This document shows positions 48,257 through 59,607 of a stretch of 64,000 nucleotides of DNA, piece after piece. Source of the stretch: Sinohyriopsis cumingii (Eukaryota; Mollusca; Bivalvia; Unionida; Unionidae). Both the position numbers and the translations under genes were made by a program. The DNA is taken from assembly GCA_028554795.2 (NCBI GenBank), contig CM068835.1, positions 63,079,719 to 63,143,718 of the forward strand, in the 5' to 3' direction. The stretch's first letter is position 1; each line of letters opens with the position of its first letter. Under the pieces are notes generated by a model. The model searched no databases and was not told where the DNA came from. It was given only the letters and a program-made list of their open reading frames with translations.

Positions 48257-50124
48257 GACTTTCCGGTGTGCGCGCGCAAAATGGTTGTCAAGACACGACG
48301 ATAAACATTAATCTATTAAAGCATCCTTTGCAATGGCCAGCATACATGAGGGTCGTTTTTCACAGCTTGTTTGAAATAAATGGATGATTATATATCCAGT
48401 GTAACAACTTGTCTTGGCAGCTTATGGATGCTAACGTTTGACATTTATTGTGAAGATGATTGTTCACTGCTTGTTGATGAATTCGTAGCTTCTGTTAATC
48501 GGTGCAATAGCTCAATTTAACTGTCATACACTGATATGTTTAAGTCTGCTTGCACAGTTAACTATGCAGAGTTATGGAAATATAACAAATTGGTTTTAAT
48601 AACTTTCAGAGTTTGTTTTACTATTACTCAATATTTGTTTCAAGTACTATAAAGGCTGTGATAGGTTGGGTGGCTGAGATTACAAATCAGGCCCTTCTCA
48701 ATTGGGGTGGGGGGGGCGGGGGGGGGATTACTACCCATTATGAATATTACTGGTCCTGGATGTCCATCCTGATATTTATGACATATAGGTTCAACATCTT
48801 ACTGCCAGCAGAAATGGTGTTCTGTAGTATTTTTCCCAGTCAATAGTTCATGAATATATTATGTCATGTACTATGTTTGTTTAATTCTCTCATCTCAGTT
48901 CTGACTTTACCATTGAATGCTATAATGTTCCTAGGCATGCGGTATTCTTGGTTATTAAAATTATATATATACACAGATAACTGAAGGTGAGTTCTCATTA
49001 TTCCCTAACAATTGTAATTAGTGGGGCTGTAGCAATTGATGGTCTGAGAATTCAAGTTAACTGGTTCAAAACTTGGGAAAACAACAAAGTGTTTTCTTCC
49101 TTTGACAGGCATCATAAAGTTTTGCATCTTTGTCTCTCTGATGACTGTGGTACACAAGTTACAAACTTTGCCTTAGAATGATCCTGATTTTTGATACTTG
49201 TTACTGAATGGGGTGGTGGGGAAGTAACAAAATTATTAAAGGTGGAATGTATGCAAACCATGCTGGAAATAGATATGTGCCAGCAACTACAACATGTAAG
49301 CTTCAATCAATTTGGAAACTATAAGCTTTATCCTGTAAATATTAACAGTTCACACCCTGTATAAAAGATGATTTTGTGTTTGATTAACTGGAACTGTTAA
49401 TTTATTATGTTAAGGAATTTATTGTTTTAACCCTAGTAAATGTAACATAATTAGGTCAAAAGTTCCAGTTTGTTTATTGTTTCCAAAGTTGATTATTGTA
49501 ACTTGAAGAACCTGTTTCTAAGTGTTAAATGAAACGAAAGAGATACTGTTTACTCAAGTGATATAAAATAAAAGTTTAAAATGAACTGAAAGAAATATTG
49601 TTTATTCAAGTGATACAAAATAAATGTAAAAGTGTATATTCATTAAGAAGTGTATTATCAATTGCAAATAAATGAAGATTTATCTTATTTTGTTCTTTAC
49701 TTGTGTACAAAATTATACCTGGATTGGGCAATAATTACTTGGACTCCATTTGGAAAAGAAAAATCTATATGTTCTAAATACCTAATTTTCATATCATAAT
49801 GCTCTTTTAATGGATGATTATGCTTTTCAGCTGACGTTACCATATTGCCAAGTGAACTAATAGTATGGCCTTCGGTGTGGCCCACTAATCATATTTGTAA
49901 ATGAATTATGCATACAATAGAGAAATAGCTCTTAAAATATCTTATGAGTTGAATAATGTGTGTACACAAATAAACATGAAGCAAATCTTTGAACTTGTAT
50001 GCCACACATGCAAGCGAATTGGTGGTTTTCATATGTAACTTGTGTACTCTTATGGCTTTTGTCTGTATTACTTTTAGCCATTTCTATTCACACACCAGAA
50101 CACAACCTTTTTTGTCTGATTCAG
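48257..50124. other. non-coding stretch with a poly-G tract
   Basis: Contains a G-rich run at 48704-48727. A duplicated AT-rich block AACTGAAAGAAATATTGTTTA / AACGAAAGAGATACTGTTTA followed by TCAAGTGATA lies at about 49535-49625. Short ORFs have no recognisable motif. Confidence 0.5.
48704..48727 (+). repeat. poly-G tract, quadruplex-prone
   Basis: GGGGTGGGGGGGGCGGGGGG: three or more G-runs separated by single bases, in an otherwise AT-rich region. It could form a G-quadruplex on the plus strand or simply be a slippage tract. Confidence 0.8.
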
Positions 50125-50210
50125 GTGCTAATGCAAAACTTATTTCAGCTGTAACTGAAGTATACAGAATTTTTCCTGATGCTGAGGCCTACTGTGTAGA
50201 CAGTATAGCT
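50125..50210 (+). CDS. candidate 86-bp internal exon, unknown gene
   Basis: A pyrimidine-rich acceptor (TTTTTTGTCTGATTCAG) precedes 50125 and a consensus GTAAGTC donor follows 50210. Entering at phase 1 and leaving at phase 0 it encodes 28 residues, ANAKLISAVTEVYRIFPDAE followed by AYCVDSIA. This looks like a genuine protein segment (an amphipathic helix then a short strand). No partner exons were identified and I do not recognise the protein. Confidence 0.35.
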
Positions 50211-51388
50211 GTAAGTCATCAAATCAAATGGAAGACAAAAGTGTGCAGTTGAAGAAAATGATATGTACCCAGTACCATTTAGAGTTATCTTAAAGAAAAG
50301 TCACAATGCACACTGATACAAGTGGTTTTAGAAAATGCATTTGTTCCACATACATTTTAACTTAACCCAAAAGTTCAGCCTCTTGCCTAAAATTCAATCA
50401 GATGTATGCATTTATTTCATAAAACACAAAGATATAATGAACCAAATCATTTTCATTATTGAGTTAGGGTAGTAGGCTATGTTAAAGAGTGCAATCACTT
50501 TATCGATTTTTTTTTCCATTACATTTTTATTTATTATAAAATGACATTTCTTAGTGGAGTGCTAGCAACTGTAACTTGAGGAATATTTTGCACATGCTGG
50601 CCTAAGTGTCATGAATATACTGTGCTACATTTTTCTTTATTAGGTATAAAACTATCATGAGACTTGCTTGATTAAATCCTGAATTTGTCAGTTACACTTA
50701 CAAGTCCACTGGTAGAATTTAAAATCTGTGACAGTTTGGGAACTTGTTTTGTTGTAACTACAAATCACTTTGCCTTCATAGTCAATGAATTCAAGCCATT
50801 GATAACTGTCAAACCATTGTGACTGAAAATGTGATTGTCTCTTAGTTGTGTCCTATTTGATAATTTTGCTGCCACAGAGTCTGGATTATGTCTCTGAAGA
50901 AATAGTTCATCTAGACTCTGTTGCAGTCTTACATTTTATATGTTCAATTTAATAAATTTTCTTTCTTTGAATCATTCGTATGTCATAACTTGCAAAAATA
51001 GTTTAGTTAACAATATTTATTCTAACAGAAAAGATCACCTCACTTGACAAATCATCCTACTAAAGTGATCATGGCATACACTTTATCTTTGAAATTCAAA
51101 TATTGCCCACTCGTTAATTAATATAATATTGCACACTGAAGGTGATCATATGTATCATCAGTTTTAAAAAATAAAGACATAATACTATCATTTAATCACT
51201 GCATACAGGAAACAGACACTTGTGTCTGCAAAGTGCCTTTCATTGGATTACTTTGGTTTATTAAAACCAAACAGTGATCCACTCAGGATTTTCTAGGGTA
51301 GATACAGAGAATATATTATGGTCATTCAGAACACTATCAATACATCAGACCAGATTGTTTTTATTATAATTTAAGCAAAATAACTTAC
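50211..51388. other. non-coding stretch
   Basis: No repeat or exon candidate with both splice sites was seen. Confidence 0.45.
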
Positions 51389-51465
51389 TAAGTCGGATGG
51401 TGATAGGTTATGTGGAATTTGCATTGAATCATCTGATCCCAGAAGATTTGATACAACGTCACTGG
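51389..51465 (-). CDS. candidate 77-bp internal exon, unknown gene
   Basis: On the minus strand an acceptor-like TGATTACCATAG precedes 51465 and a GTAAGT donor follows 51389. The open phase encodes SDVVSNLLGSDDSMQIPHNL and then SPSDL, an acidic, serine-rich segment like a regulatory linker. It might belong to a minus-strand gene such as the DUF4806 gene's neighbour, but no connection is shown. Confidence 0.3.
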
Positions 51466-52289
51466 CTATGGTAATCATCAAGTGCAGTTGCACGGCACCA
51501 TAAGACTTATCAAGATACCATAAGCTAGAAAGATGAAGAAAAAGAAAAACAATGACCCAAAGACAAATCCTGCAAAGTGTGTGCAAAAATGATTCCACAG
51601 ATTATAGATGAAAACTTTACTATATTTAGCTTCAAGATATTAATAAATTCGGATTACTTCCTCCAGTCTGCTACAGTAATTCATGCCCATTGCACTCACA
51701 AATAGTTCACAGTCCTTGCAGTATTTTGTGTGGGCCACAATATTTTAATTGATGCAGCTGATGCTCCATTCTTCAGTTCAGTGTTGATTCAAACATATCA
51801 ATGTCCCTTTGGGATGTGTGCATAAATAAAGATAAATAAAGAATGCTTGTCCCTTCATTACCACACTTGTTGAATTTATCCTGTCTCTCTGAAAACTGTA
51901 CCATGTGAGAAAGAATTTTATAAACAAACTGGACATAAGCATTGCTAGACATATACTCAGACCTGAGACTGCATAAAAGACTGCTTACTTGTGAGGCATT
52001 ATCAGTGCTTGGGCTTAAGGTAATAACTTGCTATATGTTTGGTAAGGCAAAATAAGGGGTGTTATGACTTAAATTGAAACTGTGAAAAAGCAAAAGGTTC
52101 AGATGCAATAAACTTTTGTTTTTCCTCATTTGTTATATTACAGTGCCATGAAAGGTCTTGTCTTTTATCTTTTTAATCTCTTGCCAATTTTAAGTCATCG
52201 TCACTAACCAAGTCTCTAAATCAATTCTTGGCATATTTAGCTAAAATGGTGTCTACTGTTCCATTACATCATTGATTGTTTAGCTTGCT
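51466..52289. other. stretch with weak minus-strand coding character
   Basis: Around 51800-51990 the minus strand has an open run with NAYVQFVYKILSHMVQFSER and other peptide-like pieces in shifted frames. It may be a remnant of a gene or transposon. I cannot assign it. Confidence 0.25.
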
Positions 52290-52480
52290 TGTATGGAGCT
52301 TAACACCATTTTTCAGGACATCATAGGCTTTACATGGCAGCCAGCATAGTTTTTGGAGGAAATCAACACACATAACGCTACTGGCAAGCTTTCTCATATA
52401 CACACATTGGTTGGACTAGAGAGAGTTGATTAGTTTGAGTGATGTGTATGCCTAGACCATTCTATAACCCAGGGCCCCAT
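52290..52480 (-). mobile_element. SINE family A, degenerate copy
   Basis: Shares TTAACACCATTTTTCAG, ATAGGC, ACATGGCAGCCAGCATA, CTACTGGCAAGCTTTCTCA and ATACACACATTGG with the 2.6-kb copy on the plus strand. The tRNA-like head is eroded (GGGCCCC near 52472), and no (GTT)n run remains. Confidence 0.75.
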
Positions 52481-52919
52481 GATTGAATACAGCTTAAAGA
52501 AATTAACCCTAATTCAAAATCCTTGTTGCATTTAAATCATAACACCCACCATGCAAAGTGACACATGTCTCAAGATTTTCCAATTTGTATATGTTTTGCA
52601 ACTTTTAATTCTGAGTTGATGCATGTGGATGTGGAAATTCAGTTACTGAATACTTAGCTACTTATATAAGAAGCTCTCACATTGGTAAAAGCATGCAGTT
52701 GGGATTTTATTTGCAAGAGGGCAATTAATTGTTCAAAATACTGTTTTAGCTAACTACATATGTGAAGGGTTGATGTATAAAAAAGAGGATCAAGAAATCC
52801 TAACTGGTGAAGATAATTGTATCCAAACTTGGTAGAAAGCGAGAAGGCCTTTTAATTTTGTACAGCAGTTTCATTAAGGAACCAACTATAACACCATTAT
52901 AAGTCTATGAGCAAAAACC
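52481..52919. other. non-coding stretch
   Basis: No feature supportable. Confidence 0.45.
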
Positions 52920-53390
52920 ACATTTAGGACCAACTAGACATCAAAACCAAATGGATAGTTCCATTTACAGCCAACTAGACATCATATAGGTCATATAGTG
53001 AAAGCACAATGTCAAAATGACCAGCCATCTAGGAGAAGTAGCAAGGAAAGGGTTTTCCAGATGCCCATTAAAACAGCTATATTGGAGGTTAGATTGGCAC
53101 TATTTTCATTTACGTCCAACTAGACATAAGAAGTCTTTCACTGATATAACAATTCATTCAGGAGAAGTAGTGATAACAAGATTTTCAGGATGGCCACATT
53201 GGTGGCCTTATAGGATGTCTGTACAGCACCATAATTCTCATTCAGGACCTGCTAGACATCAACATAAGTATTTTGTACACATGTTGACACACTGACACAA
53301 TTATCCATTCAGAAGTAGCGATAAAAAGTTTCTTAATATGGCCACTGTGGCAACCACATTGTATGTGTGAGTGGCACCATCTTGTTTTTT
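52920..53390. repeat. degenerate ~137-bp tandem repeat, about three units
   Basis: The motif CAACTAGACAT (CTGCTAGACAT in one unit) recurs at about 52931, 52978, 53114 and 53256. Each of the later units is followed by a CATTCAGGAGAAGTAGTGAT-type block and then by TTTTCAGGATGGCCACATTGG or a variant. Spacing between the last three is 136-142 bp. A 92-codon ORF at 53017-53295 is an artefact of the array. Confidence 0.7.
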
Positions 53391-54839
53391 CTTCCAGATA
53401 TTTTCACACAAATATCATATTTAAAGATAACATGAATTCATACAAGATCTGGTCGGTTTATTTCATAACAGATTTTTCCCCCACATTAACATAATCTTTT
53501 GAGAACATTTATACATTATAGTTCTAGAAAGTTTTCATGCTGCCAGAAACTATTAAAATCACAGCAGAAAGTGTTATGTTATATCTTTATTCAGCACTGA
53601 AAAATATTTATGAACTCTTAAAGTTTTTTCCCCTATATTAATTTAATGAAGATTTTCAGACTATAACCTTTCCATTGGATTTATTTTTTCAAACATGGCA
53701 TAAAAAGTATGTTATAGTAACCAATTTTTACATTGCCTTCACCATCGCAGAAATCTCTATTATCAATTTCCTAGTAAAGAGGCAAATATGTCATTGTTCA
53801 AACAAACATTTTTATTGTGTTTCCTTTGACCTAAATATATATGTACTTGCTGTTACTCTAAACGAAGGCTGGTGACCCAGTTGATAACATAAGGATTTCA
53901 AAACAAGTGTGAGGAAATGAGAAACATGGCCAAAGAAAATGCATAGCAAGGTTCTACTTTGTATTTATTATGTACTTCTAACCAGCAGGGACAGGGGTAA
54001 ACAAACCTCGTAAAATGCCGATCTGAGCCTTGTATCCACCAGACGGGTTGGGGTGAACTGACCTTTTGGGGGTTTTAAGGATCAGTCTTTAAAATTAAGG
54101 CCTTAAAAATGTTGAGATCTTATATTAAAAATGACAATTTGAGCCTTGCAGATTCATGTCCACAGGTGCCCAAATAAAAAGGGGGGGTGCAAGGGGCAAG
54201 CTTGTTGATGTGTTATAAAATAACTGACTTATCATTGGTGTGCTGACAGGTGATGTGTAATTAAATCACTTTTGTAATATTAATAATAAGTGAGTCTGCA
54301 CTATGGAATTTCATGCAACTAAACTAGCTCAACAACTAGAGGCAATTAAGAAATATATCCACGTTCGTGATTCTGTCAAATGGCAGATACAACAGCATCA
54401 GGAAGCTCAAGTGGCATTTACAGAAGGTAAAGAGCAGTTATACTTGTTATCTTTTTAGGGATGTGTTTGGATTTTGCCTTCAAGCTGGAGCAGTCAATGG
54501 ATATATAATAAATCGCCATGGTCGGAATTTACCCCAAGATGGAGTAATCGATGGGTAAAGTCTTATCCAAAGTCAGGGTTTTATTCAAGCTTCAGGTGCA
54601 AGTTTTTGTGCATGTCCATGCCCTTGCATAAAACACAGTTACACGTTTTTTTATATAGATATTTTTCAGTTGTAGACAGGAATAGTAAGTATTTGCGAGT
54701 GTTTGAAATGAATGAGTTCATTATGAATCGAGTGGCACTACATTTCAAAAGCAAAATTGGATTGAAATGCAAGAACTGTAGTACGGAATTAGTGTCGGTT
54801 CTGGATCGTAGAATGGAATTGTGTGTGTGTGATTGGATT
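53391..54839. other. non-coding stretch with unassigned ORFs
   Basis: Holds a 126-codon plus-strand ORF (54474-54854) and a 63-codon ORF (54367-54558) in another frame. Neither has a recognisable domain, and the longer one runs into the neighbouring SINE. A two-exon reading was considered and rejected because its intron would be 32 bp. Confidence 0.4.
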
Positions 54840-55136
54840 TTTAACGTAGCTTGAATAATTTTTCAGTCATATTGCTACGATGTCTGCAGTGTGGCAGTTT
54901 ATAGTGATGTATAGCACTGGGGCATCATGCTGCAAACATGTAGTATGATGTTGCACCCAGTCACATTATCCTGACACCAGGCCGATCAGTCCTAACACTA
55001 ACCTCTTAATGCTGAGCGTCTAGCGAGGCAGCTGTTAATACCACTTTTGTAAGTCTTTGGTATGACTTGGCCGGGTTTTGAACCCATGACCTCCCGCTTC
55101 TGAGGCGGATGCTCTAACCACTAGGACATCGGAGCA
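54840..55136 (-). mobile_element. SINE family B, full-length reverse copy
   Basis: The minus-strand head starts near 55136 with GTCCTAGTGGTTAGAGCATC, CCGCCTCAGAAGCGGGAGGT and GGGTTCAAAACCCGG, a clear tRNA-like fold. The tail side at 54840-54900 shows AACGTAGCTTGAATAATTTT and GCTACGATGTCTGCAGTGTG on the plus strand. Its head is the best preserved of the three copies and supports a tRNA origin. Confidence 0.85.
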
Positions 55137-55139
55137 GTC

Positions 55140-55400
55140 AAATTGGAATTATAACAATTACAATGGAAGCAATTTGTATTATGCTTGTTGGTGCAATCCT
55201 CATTGATGGCTGTCAGTGACATCATCATGGGAATGTGTAACAGCCACATTTTGTAAGAACAAGGTGTAGTTGGTGAACAATACAGACACTTTTCTGCCAT
55301 TTCCACTGGCTTCAGATCGTATAATCTTCCCTCATTTTCCTCCATTTCCATGTATTTGGCCATGAAAGCAATGAAGACCTAGAGAGATTTAATAAAATTT
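55140..55400 (-). CDS. exon-like minus-strand segment, unknown
   Basis: Behind a TCTCTCTAG acceptor-like site near 55382 the minus strand reads VFIAFMAKYMEMEENEGRLY and then DLKPVEMAEKCLYCSPTTPC. This looks protein-like, but no clear donor follows and the frame runs into the SINE. A ~35-bp block (GGCTGTC, then ATCATCATGG and GTGTAACAG) recurs at 55447-55495, so part of it is locally duplicated. It could be an exon of a gene disrupted by the SINE. Confidence 0.3.
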
Positions 55401-56042
55401 GTAATTGAACTTGCTTTCATAATAGTCTGTGGGAGGGGTCCTCTTCCAGGCTGTCGGTGTCATCATCATGGAGAGGTGTAACAGAGCTAACAGTTACATG
55501 TTGAAATAACATTGCCATAAGATTGTGGCAATGTCATATAATGCTGTGGCAATGTGATTTGGTGAACTTGCTGGAATGCTGTATAATGTTATTAAAAAAA
55601 ACTTCCTACAACATACTCACAACATATAAAACCTATATGCAAATCTGATGAAAGCTGCTTGTGTTTCTGAAACACATATTCCATACTGGTGGCAAGAATG
55701 TCCAAATCTACATTACAAAAATGAAAACATTACCATCCATCTAGGAATTGCAAATTTATGAAATCCTCTTGTTGGATAGTTTTGCTAACAGGCTTTACAG
55801 CAGGGCCTTCCATTAGATTTAAATGTGGCAGGTAAGTTGACAAAGTAGGGTGAGGGGTCGGGAAGACCTACCCCAATGGGGATAATTCATTTTTTTTTTT
55901 TAAAGTAGCATGGTGTAAGGTAAAAGTAGATGGGCTGATAAGGAATCCACTGAATTTACAGACTAAAGGTTCAGAGATTTGTTTTTAAGAGAAAAATGAA
56001 AGAAGGAAACAATACAACAGATATTTTAATATGACTTTAATG
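55401..56042. other. non-coding stretch downstream of the DUF4806 gene
   Basis: Contains the second copy of the 35-bp block (55447-55495) and a small palindromic CATTGCCA/TGGCAATG motif near 55510-55535. No gene is seen. Confidence 0.45.
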
Positions 56043-56048
56043 TTTATT
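56043..56048 (-). terminator. poly(A) signal of the DUF4806-type gene
   Basis: AATAAA on the minus strand, 63 bp after the TAA of the last exon (56112-56114). Cleavage is expected about 15-25 bp further, near 56020-56030. Confidence 0.65.
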
Positions 56049-56132
56049 TTCTAGATTTAATTAAGATTATGAATTAGAATCAGTCTCCAACTCCACTGTA
56101 AAGTTTATCTATTACTTCTTCTGCTCAGGCAC
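56043..56132 (-). CDS. DUF4806-type gene, terminal exon
   Basis: The acceptor TTTAATTTGCAG ends at 56133. The exon, in phase 0, encodes VPEQKK and a TAA (coding part 56112-56132), followed by a short 3' UTR with a poly(A) signal. It continues exactly in phase from the previous exon's donor at 56580. Confidence 0.65.
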
Positions 56133-56580
56133 CTGCAAATTAAAGCAAAATTGTAATGCTTAAATAAAGTCATATCATCTCAGCACTACTTATATATTCA
56201 GAAGTCATGTTAATCAGCATTATAAAAATGTATGAAATTTTCTTCACTGCACTTGTGCTTCCCTTAATATCGTTAAGCCAAGATATAAGATAACTTTGCA
56301 CTTGTCATTTCTGGCAAGTGGATAGTGCAATCAATTTGCGCAAAGATGAATTTATTTTGTCCAAATATTTCATGTGAATAAAAATTCCAAATGGAGGCAC
56401 TTGTCCGATCAGACAAGATGTATGTATATTGTAGTTAGCTGTACTCTAGTTCTGATAGTCCTGGGCAATAGGATAAGCTGATTTTGTTATCAGTTTAGAA
56501 ATGCATCCGCTTTGCAAATACTATGCTTTAAAAGACGAAATTGAATCCAATATTGATGAAATAAGAGTCATTTGGATTAC

Positions 56581-56687
56581 CTTGTTTTTTATCATTCTGC
56601 GTTGGTTGGATGCATATTTGAGGGTCTCTGATATGGCCTCTTCCATTCCATTTGCCTTTGCTTTGCCATTATTCTTCAAGCAGGCTT
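56581..56687 (-). CDS. DUF4806-type gene, exon with the domain's C-terminal helix
   Basis: A 107-bp exon between TTACTCTTGCAG and a GTAATC donor, phase 1 in and phase 0 out. It encodes ACLKNNGKAKANGMEEAISE followed by TLKYASNQRRMIKNK. This fits the end of DUF4806, where an acidic E-I/A-I-x-x-x-L-K-x-A helix and a basic tail follow. No lesion is visible in this exon. Confidence 0.75.
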
Positions 56688-56883
56688 CTGCAAGAGTAAT
56701 ACAATGTTTTAAAATAAGTTTCACAACAAAGGATGCATTGCATTTTTCTAAATGCCAGCAATAATCAATGGAATATTTTTAAAACATGTACTTTGAAATG
56801 TGGTCTCAAGTTACTTTATCAATTCATTTAAAAATCTCTGGCAAGTCACATGAAAAACACAATTTAAATCAAGCCATACTTAC

Positions 56884-57041
56884 CTATCAAAACCTAACAT
56901 ATCACAAGCTCTTGAAATGCTTTTTTCCCTTTACGTCCCTTTGGACTATACTCTGGCCAGTCTTCTTGTTCCAAGCTTTTTTATCATCCTGCAGACACTA
57001 TCCCCAATTGTAAACCTGCCAAGGGAGCTCAAGTAGCATAT
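56884..57041 (-). CDS. DUF4806-type gene, central domain exon (frame-disrupted)
   Basis: A 158-bp exon from acceptor TTTTCAG to donor GTAAGTATGG. The first part reads ICYLSSLGRFTIGDSVCRMI and KKLGTRRLAR. The end reads YSPKGRKGKKAFQELVIC and, after a TAG, VLI in a frame shifted by one. Together these cover the Y-L-S-x-L-G-G...GRKGKKAF core of DUF4806. The length needed for phase continuity is 157 or 160, so one indel (near the LAR/YSP junction, about 56937) is certain relative to the family. The TAG in place of a likely Lys codon is a second lesion. Splice sites are intact. Confidence 0.75.
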
Positions 57042-57545
57042 CTGAAAATAATAATAATAATAATAATAATATTAGTATTTTTTGATTTTGATATTATTAT
57101 TAGTAGTAGTATTTCATGATTGATGTGACAAAATATGCTTGTATATGGTTATTTTTGCCATGGTTTTGCAAGCAAATTTATTTTCTCTAACTTGAGAAAA
57201 ATTTGATAACATTAACTACGCAACACAATGTACTAACAGCAATTATAAACCAAATTAACCACCGTGAATCTATTAACTTCATAAATGACATTCACTCAAG
57301 GATGGAATTAAAATAGCCACATAATATGTAATAGTATATGTAGTAAAATACCTGTTACATGTTCATCTCTAAACATGTTTTGGCCTACATCCATAAGACA
57401 AAACAGCTGATCACTACATGTTCACCCCAACCCCAAAAATAATTATACAGGCGCCGCAGAACTTGCATAATGCATATTGAGGTTCACAATAGCAAATAAA
57501 GGTTATAACAGTTTTTTTTAAATAGAAAATAAGGCCCCAATTTAC

Positions 57546-57734
57546 CATCTTCTTGGAGAGCTTGGGATTCTCCTCCAACCTCTGGCAAAGGCCCTCTAGT
57601 TCCTCCACTGAATCACATGGCATTGCAAGAATTTCTTCTCTATATTCTGTGTCTGGGCCTTGTTTATGAACTTGGAGGGCCAGCTGCTCCAACAAATTCT
57701 CAACATTTGTGTCCAGTTTCATAAGTACATTGAA
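57546..57734 (-). CDS. DUF4806-type gene, exon starting the domain
   Basis: A 189-bp exon, phase 0 at both ends, between GATTTCCAG and a GTAAAT donor. It encodes FNVLMKLDTNVENLLEQLAL, a coiled-coil-like helix, and later the start of DUF4806: SVEELEGLCQRLEENPKLSK. In this family a short coiled coil often precedes the domain. The domain occurs in many animal proteins of unknown function, often in expanded families. No enzymatic role is known to me. Confidence 0.75.
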
Positions 57735-58603
57735 CTGGAAATCTGTAAGAGATTTGTGATGAAATTAGTTTTGAAAGATCAAGATCATTATTATAAACTC
57801 CTTATAAAGATCTGTACAGTGAACATGGGTTTAACAATGAAAAATATTTATGGAATGAAATACATGGTTTTTGTACAGTTTATTTGAAAATAAATAAAAC
57901 TTTTCCCTATAATCCTTTATGTTTTTATTCCCTGGATATGTTGTTTCACTGCTGGTGTCTGTAAAGTCTGCATTCAATGTAGATGGTTTAAGCGTCTGAC
58001 TTAAGAAAACAATGGTATACATAAGAAAGGAAAATAAAAAAAAACCAATGGAATGATGAACAGTCGACACATCAATGAAAAACAATTCATTGTTTATTTG
58101 CACAGATAAGTCTTGAACAGTATGTTTTATGACCTATAATTTAATTAATTAACATCTCACAATGTTCTGAAATAACAGTATCTAAGCTACAAGAGCTTGT
58201 GCTTTCATGTCATAATCTTCCATTTCCCAAACAAATTTTGATGTTGACTCAATGTATATGACCATAGCATTGAACACTAACATTCAAAATGTCTACAAGA
58301 TGACAAAACTATTATCAAGTGAAGTGACAACAAACCAATGAGTTTTCCGTGCATTGAACATAAGCATTTTTAAATGCTACAAAATGTGTTTTTAGTGTAC
58401 TGCCACAAATTACCCAACATTCTGTCAAACATAAAACAGTTCTACTACCTTAGATGGGAATTAAATTCACGAATACAGTGTATAATTGACTTACTCGTAC
58501 TTAGTGAGCTGTAAATGAAATAAGAGATTATATAAAAGTCAACACCTGTAGTATTTGTTTCATTATTCTATAATGTACATTTTTTTCCATCCTCAATACT
58601 TAC

Positions 58604-58693
58604 TACTTGCAGAGGAACTGGCAGAGAGAAATCTTTATATTCTCCACTCCAGAGTGGATGGGGATGGTGATGGTGTTGTCCTTCTGGATGCAG
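58604..58693 (-). CDS. DUF4806-type gene, His/Pro-rich linker exon
   Basis: A 90-bp exon with phase 0 at both ends (acceptor CATTTAG, donor GTAAGT) reads LHPEGQHHHHPHPLWSGEYK and DFSLPVPLQV. A low-complexity linker between an N-terminal part and the coiled coil is plausible. Support comes mainly from the two splice sites and the phase fit with both neighbours. Confidence 0.55.
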
Positions 58694-59031
58694 CTAAATG
58701 TATAAAAATAATCACTAGTCCTTAATTGCAGTAAAAAAGAAACAAAGAAATCAGACTGGATTGTTTGGCATCTAAACAAAATGCATACTGGTTGCAATGA
58801 CCACTGTATATAAGGCAGTGATACAATATATCACAAAATGCATTCTTTTTTAACAAAACATCTAATCTCATATATACAGCATCATGAGTAAGTAAGTACT
58901 CTTAAACACATCTTATTAAACAGACAGAAAAATGATGAAATTTATACATACTTTTGATAAGGAATTTCCAATTGTGGCATGGTATAAAAGCAACTGATAA
59001 AAAGAGACCAGATAAACTAAATAGCACATAC

Positions 59032-59157
59032 CAGCAGGATAAGAGGAAATCTTGGAGTCTGCAAAATACTCTCCATTTCAGGAGGTTTTGGATGAGATGG
59101 CTGACCAGAAAGGTTTCCACTTGAGTTTTCATCTTTTTTTCAGTTCTTCATTTTCAT
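59032..59157 (-). CDS. DUF4806-type gene, upstream exon (frame-disrupted)
   Basis: A 126-bp exon between TTTCAG and a GTATGT donor. It reads DENEELKK up to a run of seven A and then, one base shifted, DENSSGNLSGQPSHPKPPEM and ESILQTPRFPLILL, leaving in phase 0 for the next exon. With one A fewer it would be open throughout, so a homopolymer indel (mutation or assembly error) is the likely cause. It is a Ser/Pro-rich linker. The gene's start lies further upstream and was not found. Confidence 0.55.
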
Positions 59158-59607
59158 CTGAAATATCAATAAGAACTTGTAAATACTGTATGAGTCCTTG
59201 AATACACTGACTCCTTGTGACATACAGGGTTTGCAGAACAATCGCTAGCAATATTCACCACTTTTAAATCCAGCTGGTGAATTTTCACCATGAAATGCAT
59301 CCAAATGCAGTGAATAATCCTGGATCAAAGACAAAATAGTGTACAGAAATGTGCAATAAATTAGTCAAGCTCCAGACAAAACAAAGATATGATTTATCTC
59401 TGATTCATAATGACTTTTCTTGTGCTACACATTTTACCAATGCAAATTACATTGAATTTTGTAAATTAAATGGTACAATTAAGATATGTATGTCAAAAGA
59501 TTACTAATCTTCAGCTTTCCAATTAATGCTAAACACAAGTATCAAGTCATGTATTTAGTCTTTCACCACCAATAAATGCATTCTTAAGTAATCATCCTAG
59601 AGTGCAC
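59158..59607. other. non-coding stretch, probably intron
   Basis: Between the most upstream DUF4806-gene exon seen and the LINE. No feature supportable. Confidence 0.45.

Noticed and set aside
54380-54554. Two-exon reading with a phase-consistent junction (exon 1 54380-54426, exon 2 54459-54554)
   Set aside because: The intron would be only 32 bp, shorter than animal spliceosomal introns, and no further exons or family were found.
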